Below are positions 7,060-15,391 of a stretch of DNA of 64,000 bases, piece after piece. Source of the DNA: Jeongeupia chitinilytica (GTDB taxonomy: Bacteria; Pseudomonadota; Gammaproteobacteria; Burkholderiales; Chitinibacteraceae); contig NZ_BMYO01000005.1 in the NCBI RefSeq assembly GCF_014652315.1, positions 267,847-331,846 of the forward strand, read 5' to 3'. The notes under the pieces are model-generated. The model had not been told where the DNA came from. It saw only the letters and a program-made list of their open reading frames with translations, and ran no database searches. A program made the position numbers and the translations under genes. Each line of letters opens with the position of its first letter. Position 1 is the first letter of the stretch.

Positions 7060-8106
7060 GTGCTGACGTTACCGAACAGTCCCGAACATGCCATTTCGAT
7101 CCGCGCCAAGGCGCTGACCTTCGAGGCGCCGCAATCGCGAATCCTGCGCGAGCGGGTCCGGCTGGTGGCGCCGAGCGATGCAACGGTGCTGATCACCGGC
7201 GAGAGCGGGACCGGCAAGGAGCTGATTGCACGGCTGGTGCATACGCTCAGCGAACGCAAGGACGGCCCGTTCGTGGCGGTCAATTGCGGGGCGCTGTCGG
7301 AAAACCTGATCGAAAGCGAACTCTTCGGCCACGAGAAGGGCGCGTTTACCGGTGCGGCCGGTGAGCGTGCCGGCTGGTTCGAGGCGGCCGACGGCGGTTC
7401 GTTGTTCCTTGACGAAGTCGGTGATCTGCCGCTGTCGATGCAGGTGAAGCTGTTGCGGGTGCTGCAGGAGCGCGAGGTCGTGCGTGTCGGCTCGCGCCAG
7501 CCGCGGCGCATCAATGTGCGGCTGATCGCGGCGACCAACGTCGACCTGCAGGCGGCGGTACGCGCCGGCCGGTTCCGCGAGGACCTGTATTACCGGCTCA
7601 ATGTCGCGCCGCTGGCGATTGCGCCGTTGCGCGAGCGCAGCGAGGACATCCCGGTGCTGACCAAGCATTTCCTCGCGTTGTACGCCGGCAAGCTGCGCAT
7701 CGGCGTGCCGGTGCTGACGGATGCGGCGCAGGCGCGCCTGCTGGCGCACCCGTGGCCGGGGAACATCCGCGAGCTGGAGAACGTGATCCATTATGCGCTG
7801 CTGGTCAGCAGCGGCGAGCGGATCGATGCCGGCGATCTGCATTTCACCTCGCTGGCACTACCCGAGCCGGCAGCGGCGCCCCAACCGCAAGCGGCCGGCG
7901 TGGCGACGCTGGAAGCAGCGTTGCTGGCGCTGTGCGAGCAGGGCCACCCCGACCTGTGGCTGCATATCGAGGAGACGGTGTATCGCGTCGCCTACGCATT
8001 CTGCGAGGGCAACACGGTGCAGACGTCGCGGCTGCTCAACCTCAGCCGCAACATCGTCCGCGCACGTCTGGCGCAATTCGACGTGCGCCGCGAAACCGCC
8101 GCCTGA
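7060..8106 (+). CDS. Sigma-54-dependent activator, SfnR-like, without sensory domain
   Basis: The frame is open from 6934, but similarity to SfnR-type N-termini (MLTLPNSPEHAISIRAKAL) favours the GTG at 7060, giving 348 aa. The AAA+ core shows Walker A GESGTGKE (47-54), the sigma-54 contact loop GAFTGA (94-99), Walker B GGSLFLDEVGDL and an arginine-rich sensor segment (FREDLYYRLNV). A short C-terminal helix-turn-helix (NTVQTSRLLNLSRNIVRARL) binds DNA. There is no receiver or PAS domain, as in SfnR, which controls sulfone and sulfonate genes in Pseudomonas and is itself set by sulfate starvation. Four sigma-54-type promoters in the window fit this regulator. Confidence 0.85.
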   Translation: MLTLPNSPEHAISIRAKALTFEAPQSRILRERVRLVAPSDATVLITGESGTGKELIARLVHTLSERKDGPFVAVNCGALSENLIESELFGHEKGAFTGAAGERAGWFEAADGGSLFLDEVGDLPLSMQVKLLRVLQEREVVRVGSRQPRRINVRLIAATNVDLQAAVRAGRFREDLYYRLNVAPLAIAPLRERSEDIPVLTKHFLALYAGKLRIGVPVLTDAAQARLLAHPWPGNIRELENVIHYALLVSSGERIDAGDLHFTSLALPEPAAAPQPQAAGVATLEAALLALCEQGHPDLWLHIEETVYRVAYAFCEGNTVQTSRLLNLSRNIVRARLAQFDVRRETAA

Positions 8107-8114
8107 AGCGGCGG
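8096..8114. terminator. Hairpin between convergent genes
   Basis: CCGCCGC and GCGGCGG form a 7-bp stem around a CTGAA loop that covers the stop codon of the activator gene and part of the 15-bp gap to the convergent DszB-like gene. There is no T tract, so termination efficiency is uncertain. It could serve both directions. Confidence 0.45.
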
Positions 8115-8121
8115 TCCGGTG

Positions 8122-9156
8122 TCAGGCCAGCCGGCGCTGCCGGCCAGCCAGCACTGCGTCGAGCGGTGCCGGGTCGATCCAGTCGGCCAGATCGAAATCC
8201 CGCTCGAGAAAACCCCACTCCAGCAGGAAGGACTTGAAGTCGGCCAGCGCCGCAATGCCGGCGTCGTCGAGGCCAAGCCCCAGATGCAGGTGCAGCCGGT
8301 CGCCATAGGCGCGACTGACCCAGGGAACCTCGATGCCGGTTTCGGCGCTGACGAAATCCAGCGTCCGGCCCGGATGCGTGCGGGCCCAGTCGCCTGCGTC
8401 GGCCACCAGCCCCAGAAAACCGCTCACGATGTCCGGGTGCTGCTGCAGTACGTCGGCGTTGACCGTCAGCGGGCGCGGCGTGCCGTTGTTGTTGCGGATG
8501 CGCGGATCGGGGTGGAAGCCGATGTCGGCGATGACCCGTGCGCCGATGTCGTCGACGGCCTTGAGCCCGTGCGCGCCCTTGACGTAGATCGCGTCGACCT
8601 CGCCGCGCAGCAGCGCCGCACATTCGGCGGCGTAGTCGTTGGTGGCCGGCGCCTGCGGGCGCGGTTCGATCGGCGCCGCCGCGATGTCGACCAGCTCGAT
8701 GTCGCCGGCGTCGAGCCCGACCAGCGACAACGCATTGAGCGTGCCGCGCAAGGCGGTGGCGCGGAACAGGTCGATGCCGTCGTCGGCCCGCAGCGGCAGG
8801 CCGATGCGCCGCCCCTTGAGCGCATCGAGCTGCGTGATGCCGCTGTCCGGCCGTGTGATCAGCAGTTGTGATTCGTCGACCCACGTCAGCCCGATGACCC
8901 GCGTTGCCGCTCCGCGTGCGCGCGCCCAGATCGCCGGCACGCTGCCGCCCTGGCGGAACGACTGGCTCAGCGTGCGGAAGCTGCTGCTGCCGGCCGACGG
9001 ATCGGTCGACTGCAGCGAGCGGATCGCGATGCCGTCGGCGGACAGCTCGCCGTTCAGCCAGCCCAGATGCACGGCAATGCCGAGCGGAGTGGGGACCGGC
9101 GAGCGTGCGTAGCTCAGTGGCAGGACGGGGGATTGCGGCTCGGAAATGGATGCCAT
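8122..9156 (-). CDS. DszB-like protein lacking desulfinase Cys and His
   Basis: 344 aa from the ATG at 9156, no signal peptide. It belongs to the same family as the two proteins at 51420 and 54414 and resembles the sulfinate desulfinase DszB: a PVPTPLGIA start segment, the RxGG motif (R68-Q-G-G71) and a binding-protein-like fold. DszB uses Cys27, His60 and Arg70. Here the Cys position is Ser19 (ARSPVP instead of TRCPVP) and the His ten residues before the Arg is Ser58, while the Arg is kept. It is therefore probably a binding or sensing paralogue rather than an enzyme. It is convergent with the sigma-54 activator gene and has its own sigma-54-like promoter. Confidence 0.82.
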   Translation of the reverse strand: MASISEPQSPVLPLSYARSPVPTPLGIAVHLGWLNGELSADGIAIRSLQSTDPSAGSSSFRTLSQSFRQGGSVPAIWARARGAATRVIGLTWVDESQLLITRPDSGITQLDALKGRRIGLPLRADDGIDLFRATALRGTLNALSLVGLDAGDIELVDIAAAPIEPRPQAPATNDYAAECAALLRGEVDAIYVKGAHGLKAVDDIGARVIADIGFHPDPRIRNNNGTPRPLTVNADVLQQHPDIVSGFLGLVADAGDWARTHPGRTLDFVSAETGIEVPWVSRAYGDRLHLHLGLGLDDAGIAALADFKSFLLEWGFLERDFDLADWIDPAPLDAVLAGRQRRLA

Positions 9157-9219
9157 TCGGTACTCGCTTGCGGTTGGAAAATGCCGCCCGTGCAGTGCAG
9201 CAGGCGGAGACGGACTCAA

Positions 9220-9234
9220 GCAAGAAGCAAGCCA
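9220..9234 (-). promoter_or_regulatory. Candidate sigma-54 promoter of the DszB-like gene
   Basis: On the minus strand the site reads TGGCTTG-CTTC-TTGC: the invariant GG and GC are 12 bp apart and only two positions of the -24 box differ from TGGCACG. It lies 64 bp upstream of the start at 9156. Weaker than the sites at 6654 and 46333, but correctly placed and oriented. Confidence 0.6.
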
Positions 9235-9366
9235 TGCGACAGTTTGGCGCTGGCGCGTGATCCGTCGACGACCGGCTGCTGGATTCTGCACAGCGATTGC
9301 TGCTCCGGTGGTGGTGGATCACCAGATCGGTTGCCGGTGACTGCGGAGGTCGGACCATTGCAGTGT

Positions 9367-9371
9367 GGTGA
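9367..9371. repeat. Left target-site duplication (GGTGA)
   Basis: GGTGA immediately precedes the prophage TGT terminus and is repeated at 46223-46227 immediately after the right ACA terminus. A 5-bp duplication is characteristic of Mu-type transposition. Confidence 0.9.
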
Positions 9372-9397
9372 TGTGGGGTGGTACTCAGATTGTCACC
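9372..9397 (+). repeat. Prophage left terminus with transposase-type site
   Basis: Starts TGT and carries TTGTCACC at end-positions 19-26 (9390-9397), mirrored by TTGGCACC at the same offset at the right terminus. A further relaxed copy TGGCACGG lies at 9527-9534. Proposed to be transposase binding sites by position. Confidence 0.75.
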
Positions 9398-9443
9398 ATC
9401 AACAACAAAGCAAAAAAGCCAAAAAGCCTAATGTTTGCGCGGA

Positions 9444-9719
9444 TTACGCGGCGTCGGGGGCGTGGAAGGGTCTTGAGCAGGATTGCGAAAAAACGCGCGG
9501 AATCTCTTCGCGTTTTGCACTTTGAATGGCACGGATTGGGCTTTTGATGCTACGTGGATCAGCAGATTGTTCATTGCTGGCATGTAGCGTGGCCGCATGG
9601 GCCTGATCTATGGGGCGAACGCGCAACTTGCCGATCGTGAAGCCTGAGGCGTTTTGGGGTGTTACTGGCTTTTGCGCCTCTTGCAGCCAGGTCTTGAGTT
9701 TTTCTAGTTCTTCTTTCAT
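9444..9719 (-). CDS. Small hypothetical protein at prophage left end
   Basis: 91 aa from an ATG at 9719 preceded by AAGG at suitable spacing. The N-terminus MKEELEKLKTWLQEAQ is strongly helical and charged, like a short coiled coil; the rest has no recognised motif. It is the last gene of the leftward block that carries the repressor genes and ends about 70 bp from the prophage terminus. It could be an accessory gene of the lysogenic transcript. Coding status is moderately supported by ribosome-binding site and position only. Confidence 0.45.
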   Translation of the reverse strand: MKEELEKLKTWLQEAQKPVTPQNASGFTIGKLRVRPIDQAHAATLHASNEQSADPRSIKSPIRAIQSAKREEIPRVFSQSCSRPFHAPDAA

Positions 9720-9857
9720 TGCAGCTACCTTGAGCTGCAAGAATATCAGCGTGTAAATAAACTGTCGCCGATGTAAGTATTGATTTATGACGTTTCACTA
9801 AATTGGCTGGTTCAGCGGCAAGCCAAGCAAAATTTTCGTTGTATCTGACTATTTTGG

Positions 9858-10076
9858 TCAGATTTTGAGGTGGGGTTTCCTCAAAACATCTAACGGGATC
9901 AGTGAGCCATTGGTATAGCGCGCTGGTACGAGATAGAGCTTCTGCGTGCCGCCAGAGCCTGAGCGCTCCTTGTAAGACCAGCCCTCCAGGTTAGCCCTAG
10001 ACCTGACTCCCTCACGCGATCTCGGCATCCCTGGCAGCTGTAGTTTCAAGATTTCCGCAATGCTTAACAGTTTCAT
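9858..10076 (-). CDS. Small Mu-type HTH DNA-binding protein
   Basis: 72 aa. Residues 1-50 show the Mu-type winged helix seen in Mu repressor and the MuA N-terminus: LPGMPRSREGVRSRANLEGW followed by a glycine-rich wing (SGSGGTQKLYLV). It lies 30 bp downstream of the larger repressor in the same orientation and is little more than the DNA-binding domain, so it could compete with the repressor and transposase for shared sites. A small hairpin (9843-9849 with 9857-9863) overlaps its stop codon. Confidence 0.7.
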   Translation of the reverse strand: MKLLSIAEILKLQLPGMPRSREGVRSRANLEGWSYKERSGSGGTQKLYLVPARYTNGSLIPLDVLRKPHLKI

Positions 10077-10106
10077 AGTGTCAGTCGACGAAATGGCTAT
10101 TTAACG

Positions 10107-10553
10107 CTATGCGATCAGTTGCAGCAGTTCTTTGATCTGGTCGCCGTTAAGTTTGCCGTGCCAACGGTGCTTGAGTGCGTACCGGTACAGGATCATCACC
10201 AGGTCGCCCTTCATCTCTTCTTTGTAACGCCCCGGATTTGCTGCGTAGAACCAGTCGGCGACCTGTTGGGCCGCGTCCAGTAATTCCGCATCCAACTGAC
10301 CGCCAGGGCCAATCGCACCGGCTACGGCAGGCGACGGTGCTGCAGTGGTCACCTCTTCCGAGGTGCCTTGCGCCGTTGCTGATAGGTATTTGGCTGGAAT
10401 CTCAAACATCTTCCTTGTCCCGCCAAAACCCACTCTCTCTTCGACGTACCAGCCCTCACGGTCTGCGCGGGTCAGGATCGCCTTCTTCGTGCCAGGGAGT
10501 CCGGCTAGGCCCATGGCAGCGATTTCTGCAGCTGTGTAGAGGGACTTACTCAA
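10107..10553 (-). CDS. Phage repressor with Mu-type HTH domain
   Basis: 148 aa starting at TTG 10553, with AGGTG five bases upstream. Residues 1-60 form a Mu-type winged helix (GLAGLPGTKKAILTRADREGW, wing VGFGGTRKMFEI), the fold of Mu c repressor. The C-terminal 75 residues (ELLDAAQQVADWFYAAN onward) are helical and may mediate oligomerisation. It is divergent from ner, and the region between them is packed with AGGTGTGTA-type half-sites, so it is the likely lysogeny repressor. Confidence 0.8.
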   Translation of the reverse strand: MSKSLYTAAEIAAMGLAGLPGTKKAILTRADREGWYVEERVGFGGTRKMFEIPAKYLSATAQGTSEEVTTAAPSPAVAGAIGPGGQLDAELLDAAQQVADWFYAANPGRYKEEMKGDLVMILYRYALKHRWHGKLNGDQIKELLQLIA

Positions 10554-10554
10554 T

Positions 10555-10714
10555 TACACACCTATGAATGTGAAGGTGTGTAGTTAAATACACACCTTTT
10601 GCTCGCTAAAATAGCAAGCAAAGTGTTTATTAATCAATGATTTACGTGAATTTCATTGATTTCTATTGGTGACACCTAGGTGTGAAGCGTTGACTACACA
10701 CTTCTACACACCTA
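10555..10714. promoter_or_regulatory. Early operator region between repressor and ner
   Basis: Contains TACACACCT at 10555-10563; a perfect inverted repeat of AAGGTGTGTA (10573-10582) and TACACACCTT (10589-10598) around a 6-bp AT-rich spacer; ACACCTAGGTGTG at 10672-10684; and CTACACACTT plus CTACACACCTAG at 10694-10714. These repeated half-sites between divergent repressor and ner genes are the expected operators for early and repressor promoters. The AT-rich stretch 10600-10660 between them is a candidate for promoter or integration-host-factor sites. Confidence 0.75.
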
Positions 10715-10749
10715 GACTTCCCTCATCTCATCCCATGAGGGAAGTTGCC

Positions 10750-11091
10750 ATGACAAAAAAAGCAGCCTTAGAAGACTGGCATCCAGCCGACGTTGTTTGT
10801 GCGTTGCGCAAACAAGGCTGGTCGTTAAGAAAACTGTCGCTGCACCACGGCTATGCGGATGGAGGAACGCTCAAATGTGCGCTCTCGCGGCCTTGGCCGA
10901 AGGCAGAGCGGCTCATTGCAGAGGCTATCGGTACGAGTCCGGCCGAAATCTGGCCGAGTCGCTATCGGCGGCAAGCCGCAGAGCTTTCCCCTGAAATTGT
11001 GCAGATGGTCTTTAGCGCTGTTATTGGCACGCTTAATTCCCCCGGAAGTGTAGCGAAGTGTGAAGTGAACCGCGACGCCGTTGCAGCTTAG
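10750..11091 (+). CDS. ner: Ner-like HTH regulator
   Basis: 113 aa from ATG 10750, preceded by GAGGGAAG. The N-terminal 75 residues match the Ner/Nlp family closely: DWHPADVVCALRKQGWSLRKL, then SRPWPKAERLIAEAIGTSPA and the family ending IWPSRYR. In Mu, Ner turns down the repressor and early promoters during lytic growth. It is the first gene of the rightward early transcript, directly after the operator region. The 35-residue tail beyond the Ner core is unusual and has no recognised motif. Confidence 0.9.
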   Translation: MTKKAALEDWHPADVVCALRKQGWSLRKLSLHHGYADGGTLKCALSRPWPKAERLIAEAIGTSPAEIWPSRYRRQAAELSPEIVQMVFSAVIGTLNSPGSVAKCEVNRDAVAA

Positions 11092-11146
11092 GTGCGGACT
11101 GGCTCGCCGGTCTACGGCCTTATTTCTCAGGTGATGGAATACAGCA

Positions 11147-11629
11147 ATGCGAAAAAGAAACTGGAAAAAAGTGCAGGCATTCAGCCTCGACGAGGCGATC
11201 CAGCTGACCGCCGAATATGCCGATGAAATTGCCCGTCGCCCGGCCAAAGTCATGGCCGATCTGATGGGGGTAGAACTCAAAACCTACTATCGCTGGCTTG
11301 CCGAAAGCTCAATGCCCTTGCATCGGGTCCGCCAGTTCGAAGCATTTTCGGGCTGTCACTTCATCAGTGATTACCTCGCGGTGGCATCTGGACGTGTCGT
11401 CATTGCTGTTCCGATGGGGCGTGCCTCAAAGGCGAACGATCTGTTGGAGATGCAGGCCACCTTCACTGATGCCATGTCACAACTTGTGCGCTTCTATCAA
11501 CATGGTTCCGGGTTGGAAGACACGGTATCGGCACTGACCGCAACGTTGAACCAACTGGCGTGGCAGCGTGAAAACGTCAGCAAGGCCGCCTCGCCAGAGT
11601 TGGCCCTCTTTGAGCGCGGTGAAGCATGA
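11147..11629 (+). CDS. Phage early protein, possible HTH, unknown function
   Basis: 160 aa. An internal segment (RRPAKVMADLMGVELKTYYRWLAESSMP) looks like a helix-turn-helix, followed by HRVRQFEAFSGCHFISDYLAV and a C-terminal helical part. The stop overlaps the transposase ATG (ATGA), so translation is coupled to transposase. A regulator made with the transposase is plausible; the family is not recognised with certainty. Confidence 0.7.
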   Translation: MRKRNWKKVQAFSLDEAIQLTAEYADEIARRPAKVMADLMGVELKTYYRWLAESSMPLHRVRQFEAFSGCHFISDYLAVASGRVVIAVPMGRASKANDLLEMQATFTDAMSQLVRFYQHGSGLEDTVSALTATLNQLAWQRENVSKAASPELALFERGEA

Positions 11630-13755
11630 CGGCGTCCAAAATGCACTACAGCGCAGCTGAGCTGGCCGAGATGCGACTTTGTGGGGTGCCGGGGTCGAAG
11701 AAGGGGGTCCTGCTATTCGTCGAACGAGAAGCTTGGTCATTTGTAGAGGTTGTTGGCAACGGAGGTGTGCGCAAGGAGTTTCAACCGCCTGAAGCCGTCA
11801 TGGCTCAGATCCGTGAGCGAACTGCGCAACAGCTGCTCGCCGACTCGGCCAAGCTGCCGGTGCCGTCGAGCCTCAAGACCGTGACGTCCGAAGTGGTGAT
11901 GGGCGTGCCGGTTCCGGCTGCGCAAACCATGCTGCAGCTGACCGATGCGCAGCGCTTGCGTACCGACTGCCGCAAGGGCGTGTTGATGTCGGTCGAGCGG
12001 CTAATGGCGGGTTGCGGAATTGGCAAAGAGGCGGCGATCACGGCTGTCCTGGTCGAGGCCAAGAAAGACCCCGAAGGCCAACTGGCCCGCGCGCTGAAGC
12101 TGGCCGAGGACGAGCGCGGCCGCAAGGGTAGCAGCACGCTGCCGAGCGTACGCACGATCAAGCGCTGGTTTGCCGCCGACAAGGTTGGAGCCTTGGCACC
12201 TAAGCAGGTGCAGCGTGAAATGCGCGTGCCGACATGGGCGCCGGCTTTCCTCGCGATCTGGCAAACGCCGCAAAAGCCGAGCGTGTCAGCCGCGTACCGG
12301 ATTTTCTCGGTGCAATGGACCGAAGGTGTACTGCCGAGCGTGGACCAGGTGCGCCGCTTCATCGGCAAGCTCGGAAATGTCAGCCGCGAAGTGGGTCGCA
12401 TGGGCAGCCGCGACATCAAGAACATCAAACCGTTTGTTCGGCGGACGTTCGATCAACTGGTGCCGGGCGACGTGTATAGCGCGGACGGCCATTGCTTCGA
12501 CGCCGAAGTGCGCCACCCGCTGACCGGCAAGCCATTTCGCCCGGAAATCACCAGCATCATCGACATTGCCACGCGACGCGTCGTTGGCTTCTCGGTCGAC
12601 CTCGCTGAGTCTGGCCTGGCCGTGATCGACGCGCTGCGATATTCGGCTGTGCATGCCGGGGTCTGCGCGACCTTCTACGTCGACAACGGCAGTGGCTACG
12701 TCAACGACATGCTCAAAGACGAAGCGACCGGCTTGCTGAATCGCTTGGGCATCACCATGACTCACAGCCTGCCGTACAACTCGCAGGCACGTGGCGTGAT
12801 CGAGCGCCTGCATCAGTCACTGTGGGTTGCGGCGGCCAAGGAACTGACGACATACATCGGCGCCGACATGGATCGGCAAGCCGGTCAGTTGGCGCACAAA
12901 GTCACTCGCCGCGCGCTCAAGCACGGCGGCACCCAGCCGCTGATGGGCTGGCCTGAATTTATGGCCTTCTGCCACCGCAAGGTTGCCGACTACAACGCCC
13001 GGTCACACAAGAGCTTGGGTGGCCGGACGCCGGATCAGGTGTGGGCGGAGAAGGGCGCGACGGCGGACTTGCATCGCGTCGATGCCGCCGAGGCTGAACA
13101 CCTGTTCCATCCGCAGGCGACACGTAAGGTGGTTCGCGGCGAGGTCCAGCTGTTCAACAACAAGTACTTCAGCGCCGCGCTGGAAGAGTTCCACGGTGAG
13201 TTCGTCCGCGTCTCTTACGACGTCCACGACGCCAACTGGGTGTGGGTCTACGACCAGCGCGGTGCCTTCATCGCCAAGGCCGGTTGGGGCGCCAATGAGG
13301 CGCACTACATGCCGATGCCGGTGATCGAGCAGAACCGGGTCAAGCGCGAAGAGGGGCGCTTGGCACGACTGAATGCCAGGGTCGACGACGTGATGGAAGG
13401 GCTGACCGCGCCGCTGATGGGACAACTGGCGGCCCCGGAAATCACGCTTACCCAGCAGCAGTTCAACCAGGCACTGAACGCACGCCCAACGCCTGCCGTG
13501 ATCGACGTGGTGCCGGCCGAGCCGGTGGCGATCGAGGTCGCGAGCGTTAGCGCCATGACGGAGGTCCGCCGGCCTCTATTCAATCGGGCGGCAGATCGTT
13601 ACCGCTGGTTGATGGCGCATCGCGGGGCGTGGACAGGGGCGGATCGGGAGTGGCTGACCGACTACGTGGCCAGTGATGAGTACGCAGAGCGCGTCGACAT
13701 TTTTGAGAACGAATGCATCGCCTGGCAGGGCGACGCATCCGGAGTAGCGGTGTGA
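11626..13755 (+). CDS. Mu-type DDE transposase A
   Basis: 709 aa. The N-terminus carries a Mu-type HTH (AEMRLCGVPGSKKGVLLFVEREAW) related to that of the repressor. The catalytic core has the DDE triad at D287 (YSADGH), D353 (FYVDNGSGY) and E393 (ARGVIERLH), close in spacing to MuA D269, D336 and E392. The C-terminal region after about 560 should contact the B ATPase. It performs integration and replicative transposition on the phage ends. All catalytic residues are present, so it is likely active. Confidence 0.93.
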   Translation: MTASKMHYSAAELAEMRLCGVPGSKKGVLLFVEREAWSFVEVVGNGGVRKEFQPPEAVMAQIRERTAQQLLADSAKLPVPSSLKTVTSEVVMGVPVPAAQTMLQLTDAQRLRTDCRKGVLMSVERLMAGCGIGKEAAITAVLVEAKKDPEGQLARALKLAEDERGRKGSSTLPSVRTIKRWFAADKVGALAPKQVQREMRVPTWAPAFLAIWQTPQKPSVSAAYRIFSVQWTEGVLPSVDQVRRFIGKLGNVSREVGRMGSRDIKNIKPFVRRTFDQLVPGDVYSADGHCFDAEVRHPLTGKPFRPEITSIIDIATRRVVGFSVDLAESGLAVIDALRYSAVHAGVCATFYVDNGSGYVNDMLKDEATGLLNRLGITMTHSLPYNSQARGVIERLHQSLWVAAAKELTTYIGADMDRQAGQLAHKVTRRALKHGGTQPLMGWPEFMAFCHRKVADYNARSHKSLGGRTPDQVWAEKGATADLHRVDAAEAEHLFHPQATRKVVRGEVQLFNNKYFSAALEEFHGEFVRVSYDVHDANWVWVYDQRGAFIAKAGWGANEAHYMPMPVIEQNRVKREEGRLARLNARVDDVMEGLTAPLMGQLAAPEITLTQQQFNQALNARPTPAVIDVVPAEPVAIEVASVSAMTEVRRPLFNRAADRYRWLMAHRGAWTGADREWLTDYVASDEYAERVDIFENECIAWQGDASGVAV

Positions 13756-13812
13756 CTGGCAGGTCCACCACAGCAATCGGCCGTAAGGCCACAACTACGG
13801 AGTAGATGATAC

Positions 13813-14538
13813 ATGAAGGCGGTTTTCGTAAAGACCTCGAACTGGGAACGATTCACGGACGGTATTCAGGCCGTCGACAACCGGGGGGCAGCTGAGGCGT
13901 GCATGTTGTTGGTGAACGGCGAGCCTGGCTTGGGCAAGACGTCGATCATCACGCGCTGGGCGCTTGAGAATAACGCCATTTTCGTGACGGCCCAGTCGGG
14001 CTGGACGGTCAGCGAAATGCTGCGCGCGATGGCCAATAGCAAGCCAGGCATTCCGGCGCATCACACGCTGCGCGACACCCGCGCTTCGGTGATTGGCCAT
14101 GTGATGCGCAACCAGGTGCCGATCGTGGTCGACGAGGCAGATCATGTCGTTGCCTGCAGCGCCACGATCGAGGCGCTGCGCGGAATCAGCGACATGTGCC
14201 AGACCCCGGTTGTGATGGTCGGTATGGAGCGCATCCAGCAGAAGCTGGCCCGCTACCCGCAAGTCGCTAGCCGGATTGCGACGGTGGTCAAGTTCGAGCC
14301 GGTAACCGAGACCGACGTGATGCTGACCTGCCGTGATATGGCCGAGGTCGAGATCGGCCGCTGCTTGGTATCCGAGTTGCACCGGCAGTGCGCCGGCCGC
14401 ATGCGTCTGGTACTGAACGGCATCGCTCGTATCGAGCAGTTCGCCAAGGTCAACGGCTTGAAGTCGATCAGCCTACAAGACATGCGCGGTGCCGAATTGG
14501 CCCACGACTGGCAGTCCGCCCGCCGGGGGGCCAAGTGA
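13813..14538 (+). CDS. MuB-like transposition ATPase
   Basis: 241 aa AAA+ protein with Walker A GEPGLGKTS near residue 37 and Walker B VPIVVDEADH near residue 97. In Mu, the B ATPase binds target DNA, activates transposase and gives target immunity. It follows the transposase after 57 bp, the expected order. It lacks the extra N-terminal HTH of MuB and is closer in length to the B3/BcepMu-type B proteins. Confidence 0.92.
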   Translation: MKAVFVKTSNWERFTDGIQAVDNRGAAEACMLLVNGEPGLGKTSIITRWALENNAIFVTAQSGWTVSEMLRAMANSKPGIPAHHTLRDTRASVIGHVMRNQVPIVVDEADHVVACSATIEALRGISDMCQTPVVMVGMERIQQKLARYPQVASRIATVVKFEPVTETDVMLTCRDMAEVEIGRCLVSELHRQCAGRMRLVLNGIARIEQFAKVNGLKSISLQDMRGAELAHDWQSARRGAK

Positions 14539-15062
14539 GCAAACTTACCTATTCGATTTTGCAGCTCCTGTGGCGTAGCGAAAAAGGCCTGACCTTCAAC
14601 GTGCTCTGCGGCCGAACTGGTGAAGAGGAACGAACCGTTCGCACTCGGTTGCAGTTGCTGCAATCCCAGGAGTTGGTGGTAATGAAAGGCGGCCGCTGGT
14701 ATCTGACCAGCACAGGGCAGATCGCAGCCGAAGGCGAAGCGATGCGCCGCAGTCAGCCACTGTATGCACGGGGTTGGCAAGCGCTCCGCATGCTCAAGGC
14801 TGCTGGCATTTCCGACATCGCCATGATGGCCGCCCGGGTCGAGGAGAAGACCGCTGCTTCGGTGCTGACAGGGTATTTCCAGACCCTATCGCGGGTTGGC
14901 CTGGTTGTCCGTGCAGGCGCGGTGATTCCGCCTCGTTTTGCCCTGATTGACGACCTCGGCCCGGAGGCACCTCGCATCGACTCTCGCCGCCACGTGGTCA
15001 TTGAACCGAACAGTGGCCGTGAACTGCCGATGCCTTGGGGAAAACAGAAGGGGGGCGTGTGA
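14535..15062 (+). CDS. Phage early winged-helix-like protein
   Basis: 175 aa from GTG 14535, overlapping the MuB-like stop. The N-terminal 65 residues (LTYSILQLLWRSEKGLTFNVLCGRTGEEERTV cut into helices, then QELVVMKGGRWYLT) have the helix pattern of a winged HTH. A second similar segment may follow around residue 80. The function is unknown; a regulatory role in early transcription is plausible from the fold and position. Confidence 0.65.
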   Translation: MSKLTYSILQLLWRSEKGLTFNVLCGRTGEEERTVRTRLQLLQSQELVVMKGGRWYLTSTGQIAAEGEAMRRSQPLYARGWQALRMLKAAGISDIAMMAARVEEKTAASVLTGYFQTLSRVGLVVRAGAVIPPRFALIDDLGPEAPRIDSRRHVVIEPNSGRELPMPWGKQKGGV

Positions 15063-15391
15063 TGACGCACGAAACCTCCCGATGGTTGACCCTGCTGCGT
15101 GCCGAGGCTGAGCGGACCAGCATGCGTGCCGTCGCTGACCGCCTCGGGTACAGCCCTGCCTCGATCAGCTTGGTGCTGGGTGACAAGTATCCGGGAAAGA
15201 CGGATCGCATCGCTGCTGCGGTGCTGGCCAAGCTCGACACGATCGCATGCCCGCACTTGGGCCAAGCGCTGACCGGTGACCTTTGCCGCCAGTACGCCCT
15301 GAGAGATGTACCAACCAGCAGCCCGGCCGCTGCCGCGCACTGGCGCGCATGCCAGTCGTGCAAACACCGCGATGAGGTGTGCCATGCATAG
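15062..15391 (+). CDS. Phage early protein, HTH plus cysteine-rich tail
   Basis: 109 aa from ATG 15062, sharing one base with the previous stop. Residues 10-55 (SMRAVADRLGYSPASISLVLG) form a clear helix-turn-helix of the lambda/Cro kind. The C-terminal half holds six cysteines, among them CPHLG, CRQY and CQSCKHRDEVC, which could bind zinc. Unknown function; a small DNA-binding regulator is likely. Confidence 0.7.
   Translation: MTHETSRWLTLLRAEAERTSMRAVADRLGYSPASISLVLGDKYPGKTDRIAAAVLAKLDTIACPHLGQALTGDLCRQYALRDVPTSSPAAAAHWRACQSCKHRDEVCHA

Noticed and set aside
9843..9863. ATCTGAC/GTCAGAT hairpin as a terminator of the leftward repressor genes
   Set aside because: The T run lies on the wrong side for minus-strand transcription, and the stem overlaps the stop codon of the 9858 gene. 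Kept only as a remark.
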